Origin: an uncultured Alphaproteobacteria bacterium
GTDB taxonomy: Bacteria > Pseudomonadota > Alphaproteobacteria > RF32 > CAG-239
DNA: 47,959 nucleotides
Assembly: GCA_934254925.1 (NCBI GenBank)
Contig: CAKQMD010000012.1
Location: 1-47,959 of the forward strand
Direction of reading: 5' to 3'
The translations under genes were made by a program, and so were the position numbers. Shown piece after piece: positions 1 to 8,496 of the stretch; position 1 is the stretch's first letter, and each line of letters opens with the position of its first letter. The notes beneath the pieces were generated by a model. It was not told the origin of the DNA. It was given only the letters and a program-made list of their open reading frames with translations, and ran no database searches.

Positions 1-115
1 TGCTGGTATATTTGAATCCGGCATCCGTGCAGTTTTCACCCGATTTCGGAGAGCAGCTACAAGACGCATAATATTCATTATGGGTTCTGTTAAGAAAATC
101 TTTATGGGTTTAATT
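1..115. other. Window edge, unassigned
   Basis: Downstream of the flagellar operon terminator. A plus-strand frame from position 3 is open to a TAA at 69-71 and would give a 22-residue tail ending FGEQLQDA. This could be the C-terminus of a gene entering from the left, converging on flgL. The minus strand also has a short open frame. Too little sequence is present to decide. Confidence 0.15.
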
Positions 116-149
116 AAGAAAAAAGCCCTGCACATTCTGTACAGGGCTT
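116..149 (-). terminator. Rho-independent terminator of the flagellar operon
   Basis: An 8-bp stem (AAGCCCTG at 123-130 with CAGGGCTT at 142-149) is followed, on the minus strand, by a T-rich run at 116-124. It lies just downstream of the flgL stop, so it probably ends the flagellar transcript. Confidence 0.85.
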
Positions 150-166
150 GGTTCTTTTCCTTGGAA

Positions 167-2101
167 TTATTTCAGATAATTCAAGAGAGTCAGGTTCATG
201 GCATTCTGCAGAACTGAATAGGAAGCCTCCAAATTCGTTGCCGCCAAAAGGGCTTTAACCGCAGCTTCGGTTTTATCAACGTTTTTCATTGATGAAATAC
301 TGTTAGCCAGATTGTTATTCACCAAAGTAAGGTTTTCGTCGGTATTGTTCATGATCACGGAATTGGCATTCAACTTGGCCTGTACCGTATAAATATCTGG
401 ATTAACCGCATTGGAAACCTTGCCGGCGCTGAACAACGCTTCCTGAATCAGGTCCAGAGCCTCGGTGACGCGATCGGCCGTCTGTTCGGGGTTGATCAAG
501 GAATCCAAGCTTTCTGCCGGATCCCTCTCGTCAACAAGATTTCCTTGGGCAATTTCGCCCAAAGCCCGAAACAGCTTTTCAAAAGCCGGATCATTGGCGT
601 TGATGTCCATAGTAATACTCTGATTGTCCGAAATTCTTTTCTCTGTAATCAGATTGCCGCCTTTATAATAAGAATCGCAGCCCATGCTCCACCGGCTGGA
701 GTCCGGCATGGTGACCGTCTCTGCCCCACTGGGCCAACGTCCCGGATCAACGCTGACGTAAAGTTCTGTTCCGTCGGCGCTGACGCCGGTAACCTGTACT
801 TGGCTGGCAATGTTTTTGCCGAAGCCGTCCATGTTGATGATCGACCCCACGGCAAAGGAGGTCGAGAAGGTTGCTCCGCCGCCGTTGGCAATCACGTCGT
901 CGGCACGGATGGGCGTACTGTCTTCAAAAGTGATTGTTTTCCCGTCCGCCGAGATGGATTTGATGATGTAAGACCCGTTGTGCGTATCTCCGGCATCACC
1001 GATCACCAAAGTGTCTCCCGGTTTTAAGGTGTTAAACGCACCGTATTCCGTGGCGTTAATGGTGTTTTTGTCACTGTTGAAAGTCAGATTTCCGGTCGTC
1101 TCGGCGTTGGCCACAATCGATTGCTTCAAAAAGCCGCCGGCTTTGTCGGCTTTGATCACGCCTTTGCCGTCACCGTTCGAGCTCAGGGTCAAACCGCCGG
1201 TATCCGTGTTGTTGATCGTCCGGTTGGAAAGGTTTGCCGTATCGTTTTGCGGATAGGTAATGTATTTTCCGTCATAATAGTCTTGAAATTCCTGCAGGGT
1301 TTTGAACGGAAAGTTCACCGGAGCCGTATCCGAAACGCCGCCGCCGAATAGATATTTTCCGTTGGCATAAGTGTTCAGACTGTCAACCATCAGCTTCATG
1401 GTAGAAAAAGCCAGATTTTGCAGCTCTTTGAGGCTTTGATACTGGTCTCCGCTCATGGTATGGGCTTCTCCGAGCGTGACCCCGTCCACGTTCAAAATCG
1501 AAGACGTTCCGTTGACCGTATAAAGCGGAAAAGTCATCTTGTTGCCGTCAATGGCAATGTCGGGATTGGGATTCTGCTCCTGGATTTTGTCATACAAAGC
1601 CTGCATAACCTCCTGACCGTAGGTTTCCGTACCCGGCGTCAATCCCGAGATATTGACCACCAGGTCCCCGGCTGCCGCGGCGTCCGTACTGAAAGTATAT
1701 TGCTTGCCGTCAATGGTAATCGTCTGATTGTTATAGACGTCATCGTTGTTGGTAAAGCTGATTTCGCCGCCGGTAACGTCCGGGGTAATCTTGTTCAGAT
1801 CCATGCCGCTGAAGTTGACCAGAGAACTCTTGAAGTCATTGATGCCGTCAACCAAAGCCTCAATGGAAGTCGACATCGCCTTCACTTCAACGCCGAGGAT
1901 TTTGTTGGTTTCCAAAAAAGTTTCCGTAACCTTTTGAGAAGCTTCCAAATTCACAATGCTGGAAGCGCTCATGCCGTAACCGGAATAAGTCGGAGACTTC
2001 AGTCCGGTGACGGATTGGTAGTTATAAAGGTCAAACTGAGCTTTGTTGTTCATCGTCTGATTCAACAAAGTCATATAATTTGCATAAGTGGGAACTCTCA
2101 T
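167..2101 (-). CDS. flgL: Flagellar hook-filament junction protein FlgL, enlarged
   Basis: Second hook-filament junction protein, a flagellin-like subunit between FlgK and the filament, exported through the flagellar type III apparatus. The 644-residue product keeps the helical flagellin-type ends: an N-terminus beginning MRVPTYANYMTLLNQTM and a C-terminus with NLEASYSVLQNAMNLTLLNYL. Between about residues 110 and 540 lies a long Thr/Gly/Asp-rich beta-type insertion, so it is about twice the usual length (around 300). A GGGAG ribosome site lies 7 nt before the ATG. It follows flgK by 11 nt and is the last gene of the block. The assignment rests on the end domains and gene order; the insert itself resembles nothing I can name. 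Confidence 0.9.
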   Translation of the reverse strand: MRVPTYANYMTLLNQTMNNKAQFDLYNYQSVTGLKSPTYSGYGMSASSIVNLEASQKVTETFLETNKILGVEVKAMSTSIEALVDGINDFKSSLVNFSGMDLNKITPDVTGGEISFTNNDDVYNNQTITIDGKQYTFSTDAAAAGDLVVNISGLTPGTETYGQEVMQALYDKIQEQNPNPDIAIDGNKMTFPLYTVNGTSSILNVDGVTLGEAHTMSGDQYQSLKELQNLAFSTMKLMVDSLNTYANGKYLFGGGVSDTAPVNFPFKTLQEFQDYYDGKYITYPQNDTANLSNRTINNTDTGGLTLSSNGDGKGVIKADKAGGFLKQSIVANAETTGNLTFNSDKNTINATEYGAFNTLKPGDTLVIGDAGDTHNGSYIIKSISADGKTITFEDSTPIRADDVIANGGGATFSTSFAVGSIINMDGFGKNIASQVQVTGVSADGTELYVSVDPGRWPSGAETVTMPDSSRWSMGCDSYYKGGNLITEKRISDNQSITMDINANDPAFEKLFRALGEIAQGNLVDERDPAESLDSLINPEQTADRVTEALDLIQEALFSAGKVSNAVNPDIYTVQAKLNANSVIMNNTDENLTLVNNNLANSISSMKNVDKTEAAVKALLAATNLEASYSVLQNAMNLTLLNYLK

Positions 2102-2112
2102 CTCTCATCTCC

Positions 2113-4299
2113 CTATACAATGCCGAGCAAGACGTCCAGCATTTCTTTTGAGGCGGTAAAGGCCTGGGCGCAAGCCGCATAAGTCTGCTGGAAGATAATC
2201 ATCTGCCCGAGTTCTTCGTCAATGTCCACTCCGGAAACCTGCGCTTCTTTCAAAGAAAGCGAATTGGTCAGCTCGCTCTGATATTTCATCGAAGATTCGG
2301 AGTTGTTGGTTTGTGTGGCGATATTGCCGACAAAAGTCGAGGCATAAGTCGCCAAAGTCGTGTCTGTCTGCGCAATCGTGCCGGATTGAGCAAAGCTCAA
2401 AGATTGGCTGAACAATTTTCCCATAGCGTTGGCTACTGTGTTGACGGCCGGATTTTGCTGATATTCGCCGGAGGAAATGTTAAATTCGGGAACGCCGCCG
2501 GCAATCAGTGACGGCGAGGTGACCAAGTCGTCCCGCACGCCGATGGAAGCCGCGGTTCCGGCATTGGAGGTCTGCAGGCCAATCCTGTCCAGAAAACCGG
2601 TTTGCGCATCGCCCGGCGCCACGCTTTCGTAAATTTCCAACTGGCTGCCGTCGGTATTGACGATCCGCAGCATATAACCATTGCCGTTCGGTACCAGCGA
2701 GGCGTTCAGGTTTTCTCCCAAAACCGGGTCGGAGTTGATTTTGTCGACAATGTCGCTCAGCCGGTCGCTGGGATAAATGTTTATCGACCCTTTTTTCAAA
2801 ACGCCGTTGTCTTCAAAGGAAAATCCCAGGGTTACCACGTCTTTCACGCCGAGGTTGGCCGTTTTGCTCATGACTTTGGAATCATAGATATATTCTTCGT
2901 TTTCACTGACAAAAAAGTCGTTCAGGCCAAAGAAGTTGGAAAAGCCGGCTGCCTCACGGTCATAAATTCCGTCACCGTTGGCATCAAAGCGGATCACCGC
3001 GTTTTGCTGACCGCTGCCCGGCGTAGAGGCGGCTTCGTCCATCAGGGAAAGGCCGTAATTGCTGTCGCCGGTGTCAATGACCAATTTTCCGTCGTCGTTG
3101 ATATAAGCCTGACCTTGGGGCATATTGGCACCCGTCGGCGATTGCAGCCAATCATTGATCGCGCTGGCCAGATCGCTGACCGACCCATTCTTGAACCCCA
3201 GGCCGCCGATAAGGTTTGTCGTCGCCACTTCCTTGCCGTCTTGGTCAAAAATGACCAACCGCACGTCGCCTTCGGCAATCTCGATCTGCTGTTGCGTCGG
3301 GTCCATAAAAGTGCGGGTACCAGTAAGGGACGAAGGCGTTGCAGGATAAGCCGTTCCTTGGTTGTGGATTTCGTTGATCTGACTTTTCAGTACGCCGGCC
3401 AGTTCGTCCAGTTGTGATTGTAACGAGGGCAGGGTGACGTCTCTGATTTCGATCAATCCTTTCATTTCTCCGCCGCGGATTTGTTCGGTAATGTCTTCTC
3501 CATCCACAAAAATGCCGGAAATGCTGCCGTTGGCGTAAGAAGTCGTGGCGCTGGCCTCGGCAATGGCATTATGAGACAAATGGTGTGCTTCCCTGTCCAA
3601 CAGGGTGACACCTCCGGTAGTCTGAATTACCAGCTCGCCGTTGTCGCGTTTGAAATAGGAGATGTCAATCATGTTGCTGAGTTCGCGCAAAGCCTGATCT
3701 CGGCTGTCTTCCAAATCGGCAACGCCATCATAACCCAAAACCGAATATTTGGTAATCCGTTCGTTTAAGGTCTGCAGCTCGTCCAAAAGACTGTTGATGT
3801 TGGCCACGTTTTCCGTAATGTTCAAATCGGCATCGCCGCGCAGTTTTTGCAGTTCTTTGGTAATGGAATTCAACCGCGAGGTAATGGTCTGGGCATTGTT
3901 GAGCAGATTATAGCGGGCGGCTGAAGAAGTCACGTCGCTGGCAAACTCGTTGAAAGCCGCCTGCAAATCTGCCACATTGGCCGCAATGGAGTTGTCTCCT
4001 TCCGGCGTTCCGAGGAGGACTTCCGCTTTGCTTAAATACTGATTTTGCGCTGTGTAATAGCCGTTTGAACTGTTAGAGGCCAAAAAGCTTTTGAGCAGCC
4101 CTTCGTTCACCTGGCGGGTAACGTTGCCCAAAGTGACGCCGACGGTCGAACCGGCCAAAACCGACGTTGATTGCTTGGCCTGCTTGCGAGTATAACCGAC
4201 TGTATCCACATTGGCAATGTTCTTGCCGATGATGTCCAGCTGCCCCTGTGCAACCTTCATGCCGCTAAGCGCTGTTTGTAATCCGGGTATCATAGCCAT
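2113..4299 (-). CDS. flgK: Flagellar hook-associated protein FlgK
   Basis: First hook-filament junction protein. The N-terminus (ALSGMKVAQGQLDIIGKNIANVDTVGYTRK, written here in parts: LDIIGKNIANVDTVGYTRK) has the rod/hook/HAP motif of axial proteins. The C-terminus (VDIDEELGQMIIFQQTY then QAFTASKEMLDVLL) is the matching helical end. At 728 residues it is longer than the usual 500-600, the extra length lying in the exposed middle. The start is set by AGGAG 7 nt before the ATG. The stop overlaps the ribosome site of flgL, so the two are translationally close. It sits directly downstream of its likely chaperone gene. Confidence 0.95.
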   Translation of the reverse strand: MAMIPGLQTALSGMKVAQGQLDIIGKNIANVDTVGYTRKQAKQSTSVLAGSTVGVTLGNVTRQVNEGLLKSFLASNSSNGYYTAQNQYLSKAEVLLGTPEGDNSIAANVADLQAAFNEFASDVTSSAARYNLLNNAQTITSRLNSITKELQKLRGDADLNITENVANINSLLDELQTLNERITKYSVLGYDGVADLEDSRDQALRELSNMIDISYFKRDNGELVIQTTGGVTLLDREAHHLSHNAIAEASATTSYANGSISGIFVDGEDITEQIRGGEMKGLIEIRDVTLPSLQSQLDELAGVLKSQINEIHNQGTAYPATPSSLTGTRTFMDPTQQQIEIAEGDVRLVIFDQDGKEVATTNLIGGLGFKNGSVSDLASAINDWLQSPTGANMPQGQAYINDDGKLVIDTGDSNYGLSLMDEAASTPGSGQQNAVIRFDANGDGIYDREAAGFSNFFGLNDFFVSENEEYIYDSKVMSKTANLGVKDVVTLGFSFEDNGVLKKGSINIYPSDRLSDIVDKINSDPVLGENLNASLVPNGNGYMLRIVNTDGSQLEIYESVAPGDAQTGFLDRIGLQTSNAGTAASIGVRDDLVTSPSLIAGGVPEFNISSGEYQQNPAVNTVANAMGKLFSQSLSFAQSGTIAQTDTTLATYASTFVGNIATQTNNSESSMKYQSELTNSLSLKEAQVSGVDIDEELGQMIIFQQTYAACAQAFTASKEMLDVLLGIV

Positions 4300-4309
4300 G
4301 GTCGTTCTC

Positions 4310-4762
4310 CTATAAAGTTCTGTTTATAGCTAGAGCGTTACTGTTATTGTCCCGCGGCGTGTACTTTCCTTGGGCGCCGTAAGAAGTCGCATTGGCGTTG
4401 TTGGCCATTTTGGCGATGTTGATGATGGAATTCATCACGTTCTTGCTGGTTTCCATGCGGGTTTTTAACAACAGCTCATTTTCTTTGATCAAATTGTCCA
4501 AGCGAACGGAAATTTCCTTCAGTTCGTTGCGCACTGATTGCTCCAAGCCGGCCAAAGCCTCCTGATTTTTGATGAAATAGGCAATCATTGAACGATAAAT
4601 GCCGATGGTCTTGGCCTTTTTTTCAAACAAGGCGGTGATGGTGTCAAGGTCATAAGCGTTCAATGCGGCATTTTCGGTGCTGAGAAGTTCCGAAAAAGTT
4701 TTCACCACTTCCTTGAAGTCGCTGACTTTTTGTTGGAGTTCATTGTTGTTCAGGTTTTCCAT
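4310..4762 (-). CDS. FlgN-like flagellar export chaperone
   Basis: Small 150-residue, mostly helical, charged protein lying immediately upstream of flgK and flgL. FlgN-family chaperones bind the C-termini of FlgK and FlgL and hold them for export. Predicted long helices cover about residues 8-120, with a heptad-like pattern and an LIKENELLLKTRMETSKNVM stretch typical of the family. The C-terminal 30 residues are polar and Asn-rich, probably disordered. No motif is fully diagnostic, so the call combines size, helicity and gene position. It is separated by about 10 nt from both neighbours. Confidence 0.7.
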   Translation of the reverse strand: MENLNNNELQQKVSDFKEVVKTFSELLSTENAALNAYDLDTITALFEKKAKTIGIYRSMIAYFIKNQEALAGLEQSVRNELKEISVRLDNLIKENELLLKTRMETSKNVMNSIINIAKMANNANATSYGAQGKYTPRDNNSNALAINRTL

Positions 4763-4774
4763 GATTCTTCACTC

Positions 4775-5131
4775 TTACCCTTGAATAAATCCGTTGGAGG
4801 CCATCTCCTGCATCTCGAGGATGGAACGCATCACATAGTCCTTTACGCCGATATTGCCGGTTTTGGCCATTTCTTTGCCATACTGGTCAAGCAGCATGGA
4901 ACGATAAATCTTTTCGGCGTTTCCGCCGCCAAACATCCCGTCGGTGGAAATGCCCTCAAACATGCTTTCCATCATCCGCGAGATGAAAAAGGCTTCAAAA
5001 TCTTCCGCCGTTTTTTCAATTTCTTCCTTGTCTTTGGCAGAAACGTTGTTCAAGCGCTCCAGCGTTGCTTTTTGTTGAGCCAAAGCAAGAGAAGCGCTGT
5101 CAAATTGGTTATATGTGCCCAAAACGTTCAT
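4775..5131 (-). CDS. flgJ: Rod-binding protein, FlgJ N-terminal type (no muramidase domain)
   Basis: Rod-binding domain protein of 118 residues. The core (TAEDFEAFFISRMMESMFEG at about 41-60, then YRSMLLDQYGKEMAKTGNIGV) is the FlgJ N-terminal rod-binding signature. The peptidoglycan hydrolase half found in enterobacterial FlgJ is absent, as in many alphaproteobacteria, where a separate enzyme such as SltF opens the wall. It starts one base after flgI ends and is followed by the chaperone gene. It acts in the periplasm as rod scaffold or cap. Confidence 0.88.
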   Translation of the reverse strand: MNVLGTYNQFDSASLALAQQKATLERLNNVSAKDKEEIEKTAEDFEAFFISRMMESMFEGISTDGMFGGGNAEKIYRSMLLDQYGKEMAKTGNIGVKDYVMRSILEMQEMASNGFIQG

Positions 5132-5132
5132 C

Positions 5133-6257
5133 TTAAATCACCTCAATGTCTGCCTGCAGCGCGCCGCTGGCTTTGATTGCCTGCAAAATGCTGATCAAGT
5201 CCCGCGGCGTCACGCCCAGAGCGTTCAAACCGTCAACCAAGTCCTGCAGATTAATGCCGCTTTCCAAGACCGTCAGCTTGGAATCAACACCTTCGTTGAT
5301 GTCAATGGCGGTATTGACGCCCACCACTGTTTCTCCGTTGGAAAAGGGTAGCGGCTGTGAAATAAAAGGAATTTCGGTAATCTTGATCGTCAAATTCCCT
5401 TGAGCGATTGCCAACCGGTTGATCTTAACCTCTTTGCCGATCACCACAATTCCCGAACTCTCGTCAATGACCACCTTAGCCATCTGATCGGGTTCGACTT
5501 TCAATTGTTCCACTTTGGTCATCAGGTCAACCACCTTGTCCTGATATTCGGCGGGAATATGCAAAGCCACCGTGCCCGGGTCAAGCGCCTGCGAGGCGTT
5601 GGTTCCGAGATAGGCGTTGATGGCGTCGGAAATCCGCCGAGAAGTCGTAAAGTCAGGGTTGCGCAGGGAAATATTAATGGTTGTAAGGCTGTCCAACTCA
5701 AAGGGAATCTCGTTTTCGATGATGGCACCGTTGGCAATGCGTCCTGACGTCGGCACCCCTTTGGTCACCGATTGCGTGGCACCGCGGGCCGAAACCGCAC
5801 CGACGGCTACCTGGCCCTGAGCCACGGCATAAACTTCACCGTTGGCGCCGGCCAGAGGGGTAGCAATCAAGGTGCCGCCCTGCAGGTTTTTGGCGTCCCC
5901 CATGGCGCTGACCATCACGTCGATCCGACTGCCTTGGCGGGCAAAGGCCGGAAGATTGGCCGTTACCATCACCGCGGCGATGTTTTTGGCTTTCAATTGA
6001 CCGTCACGCGCCGAAATCCCAATCTGATCCAGCATGGAGATCAAACTTTCTTTGGTAAAATCAATGGATTTGATGTTGTCACCCGTACCGTTCAAACCGA
6101 CAACCAGGCCATATCCGACCAGCTGGTTATCCCGCACGCCTTCAAAATCGGCAATATCCTTAATCCGAGAAGCGGCAGAAACTGCACCGCTGCTCAGCAG
6201 ATAAAGAGCGGCAGTCAGGGCAAATAGCGCGGTTTTCCTAAAGTTTTGAAGCTTCAT
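5133..6257 (-). CDS. flgI: Flagellar P-ring protein FlgI
   Basis: Forms the P ring around the flagellar rod in the peptidoglycan layer. The mature start (RIKDIADFEGVRDNQLVGYG followed by LVVGLNGTGD) is diagnostic. A Sec signal peptide of about 28 residues ends AVSA. The ATG at 6257 is preferred over the one at 6272 because GAAGG stands 8 nt before it and nothing resembling a ribosome site precedes the earlier one. That gives 374 residues, the normal length. No flgH (L ring) or flgA is in view upstream. The gene almost abuts flgJ, so the two are co-transcribed. Confidence 0.95.
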   Translation of the reverse strand: MKLQNFRKTALFALTAALYLLSSGAVSAASRIKDIADFEGVRDNQLVGYGLVVGLNGTGDNIKSIDFTKESLISMLDQIGISARDGQLKAKNIAAVMVTANLPAFARQGSRIDVMVSAMGDAKNLQGGTLIATPLAGANGEVYAVAQGQVAVGAVSARGATQSVTKGVPTSGRIANGAIIENEIPFELDSLTTINISLRNPDFTTSRRISDAINAYLGTNASQALDPGTVALHIPAEYQDKVVDLMTKVEQLKVEPDQMAKVVIDESSGIVVIGKEVKINRLAIAQGNLTIKITEIPFISQPLPFSNGETVVGVNTAIDINEGVDSKLTVLESGINLQDLVDGLNALGVTPRDLISILQAIKASGALQADIEVI

Positions 6258-6320
6258 AACACATACCTTCATTGATTTTTAAACGAATCTGATGAGGTAC
6301 ATGCAAATTCTGTGCCATTT

Positions 6321-8387
6321 TTAAAATAGTTTCAAAATCGATTGTGAGGCCTGCGAAGCCAAGGACAAAGAATTGCCCGCCAGTTGCTGACGGGTTTTCA
6401 GAGCCAGCATATTGGCCGATTCCTCGTTCATATCGGCCAGGGTTAATTTATCCGCTCCCTCGGTCAAAACATTGATTAAGTTTTGGGTGAAGTTTTCGCG
6501 TGTCGTGATAATGGAGTAGTAGTTTCCTAATTCCGAACTCATTTGGCGAATTTGAGTCAAAGCGCCGGTCAGTTCTTGGATCGATAGCTCAACGTCGCCC
6601 TGATTTTGCCAATCAACCGTCGCCATTCCCAAAGCTTGGGCCGAAGCGTCTTTTCCCTGCACGAACAGTCGTGCGGAGCGGTTTTCGTTAAAGGCCATCG
6701 TCAGATCTTGTCCTAAGAGAAGGCCGATCCCCTTGTAAGAACTGTCTTTGATCAGGGAATCATATTGAGACAGAATTTCATCGTAGGAAGCGCTTTGCTT
6801 TGCCAAAGAAATCTTGTCGCTGCCATCCGTCAGATTAGTGTTGCTGACGGTAATGCTGCCACCGGAGCTTACCGCCTCCAATAATGCCGGGAAATTATAA
6901 TTTGTTATTCCGTTAATGTCATTGTCTTTGGCGTCAGTGTCGGTTGTCCACAACGTTGAGCCGAACTCTCCCTCATAAGGATGCTCGGCATCAAAGTTTT
7001 CAAGCTGGTCGCGGGAGGAAAAACGCAAATTTTGCAGGTTAATGATTTTGGCCGAGCGGCCGTCTTCTGAGACCCAAGTGACCACGCCGACGGCGGTTTT
7101 TCCGCTGTCGCGGTTATCGGCGAACCCATAGCTGAGGTCAGAGTACATGACGTCTCCGACTTTCGGGCCGTCTTTCGACGGGTCAAAAAGGTTTTCCAAA
7201 TAACGATAGCAGCGAATGCCGTTGTATCCGACGGCCTTATAGCTGTAGCTCCGGCTACCGTCTGCCATGTTGAAGCCAAAGGCGCTTCCCATGTTATACT
7301 CGGAAGAAGTCCAATACCAGGCGTCGTTCAAAGTCGTGGCTCCGGCGTCGGCTAATTTCCTTAAAGTTTCGTTGATCTTTTCTTTGTTGTTTCCGACGGC
7401 GCCGGAATTTCCTTCCCCGGAGGTCATGGCGTTGGTATCCGTTCCGTAAAGATCCATAAATTCGCCGATCGAGGGAAGGTACCATTTCCCCTGTCCGAAG
7501 AGTTCGTCATTCTGAGAAACGCCGGGTGCATAAAACTGATATGCCGAATTCGCGGCCAAGCCGTTGCCTTGAAGCTGATCGACAATAGCCTGAGTGTTGC
7601 TTCTGCCGTCATAAATCTCCGCATTGCCGTTAACAAGATTATGCGCTCCTTGACCGCTGACGTTAATCCCCAGCGTATTGTCCAATTCAATTTTGCCGCC
7701 CTTGCCGCAATGGACTCCGTAAACTTTATTACCCTGGGCTTCAATTTCAATAAAAGAAATGTCCGCCGATCCCGTCACCTCAATCGCCGATCCTCCGTTT
7801 TCATTATAATAATTAAGCTTAATGTTGGTAACGGCGGCATGACTGCCGGAAATGTTCAGAAGATTGTCTGTACCCTTATAACTTAAACTGTGACCGTTTC
7901 CATTGATGGTTATATTGGCCGCCGTCAAATTCAAGCCGGCATCCAGGGTGACGTCTTCGGCCAGGACCAACTTGGCGCCGTCAACCATGAAAGCTTCGAT
8001 TGTCGCGTTGTCCATGCTGGCGTCAATGACCTTATAGCCTTGTTCCAGATAATAATCGAGCGGCTTCGTATCAAGACACGAAGGGCTTAAAACCTGAGAA
8101 GCGATGGCTAATGCCTGTTCCAACAATTTTGTCCCGGCTTCCAAACCTTCCGTGGCCGCTTTAATCGTTTGGATTCCTTGTGCCATCGAGTCTAACAAGG
8201 CCGACAAGTCACTGGCGCGGTTGTTCAAGGAAACAGCCGTATAATAAGAAGAAGGATTGTCAATCGCCGAATTGACTTTCAAACCGGTGGAGAGACGATT
8301 TTGCGTCAAATCAACCTGAGCCGCAATATTTTGCAGGCTCAGCAAATTCGATCGCATCGAGGCGGTTAAACTGATACTGTTGCTCAT
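6321..8387 (-). CDS. Chimeric flagellin with beta-helix and lectin-like DUF1566/Lcl_C-type insert
   Basis: Filament subunit of 688 residues, well above the usual 280-500. Residues 1-100 form the flagellin N-terminal helices (QNRLSTGLKVNSAIDNPSSY), and about 530-688 the C-terminal helices (ENFTQNLINVLTEGADKLTL). Residues about 120-255 look like a right-handed beta-helix (repeating ITINGNGHSL, VTNIKLNY, ISFIEIEAQ). Residues about 258-398 match a DUF1566/Lcl_C domain: WYLPSIGEFMDLYG at 302-315, KINETL, YWTSSEY at 358-364, and GIRCYRYL at the end. Residues about 407-500 (VGDVMYSDLSYG, TAVGVVTWVSEDGRSAKI) resemble the front half of the same fold, placed after the back half. The ribosome site is CAGGAGAG. 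It has its own upstream region and leads the flagellar block. A surface-exposed binding role is inferred. Confidence 0.85.
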   Translation of the reverse strand: MSNSISLTASMRSNLLSLQNIAAQVDLTQNRLSTGLKVNSAIDNPSSYYTAVSLNNRASDLSALLDSMAQGIQTIKAATEGLEAGTKLLEQALAIASQVLSPSCLDTKPLDYYLEQGYKVIDASMDNATIEAFMVDGAKLVLAEDVTLDAGLNLTAANITINGNGHSLSYKGTDNLLNISGSHAAVTNIKLNYYNENGGSAIEVTGSADISFIEIEAQGNKVYGVHCGKGGKIELDNTLGINVSGQGAHNLVNGNAEIYDGRSNTQAIVDQLQGNGLAANSAYQFYAPGVSQNDELFGQGKWYLPSIGEFMDLYGTDTNAMTSGEGNSGAVGNNKEKINETLRKLADAGATTLNDAWYWTSSEYNMGSAFGFNMADGSRSYSYKAVGYNGIRCYRYLENLFDPSKDGPKVGDVMYSDLSYGFADNRDSGKTAVGVVTWVSEDGRSAKIINLQNLRFSSRDQLENFDAEHPYEGEFGSTLWTTDTDAKDNDINGITNYNFPALLEAVSSGGSITVSNTNLTDGSDKISLAKQSASYDEILSQYDSLIKDSSYKGIGLLLGQDLTMAFNENRSARLFVQGKDASAQALGMATVDWQNQGDVELSIQELTGALTQIRQMSSELGNYYSIITTRENFTQNLINVLTEGADKLTLADMNEESANMLALKTRQQLAGNSLSLASQASQSILKLF

Positions 8388-8399
8388 TTATCTCTCCTG

Positions 8400-8490
8400 G
8401 ATTTCAATATACTCAGTATATCACAATTCCCAAGAGGTTTCCATCTTTTGTCAACATTTAATGATATTGTATCAGTCTATATAGACAAAA
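8400..8490 (-). promoter_or_regulatory. Flagellin upstream region with two palindromes
   Basis: Between murE and the flagellin start lie two perfect inverted repeats: ATATACT-C-AGTATAT at 8407-8421 and GTCTATATAGAC at 8475-8486. On the minus strand a possible -35 (TTGGGA) and -10 (TATATT), 16 bp apart, overlap the first palindrome, so it could be an operator. No clear sigma-28 or sigma-54 promoter was seen. Function is inferred only. Confidence 0.4.
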
Positions 8491-8496
8491 TACAGC

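Noticed and set aside
1418..2182. A 254-codon plus-strand frame
   Set aside because: Antisense to flgL and flgK, which have diagnostic ends, good ribosome sites and operon spacing.
2602..3417. A 271-codon plus-strand frame
   Set aside because: Antisense shadow of flgK.
6258..6272. Earlier ATG for flgI
   Set aside because: No ribosome site before it, and it would put five extra residues ahead of a normal signal peptide.
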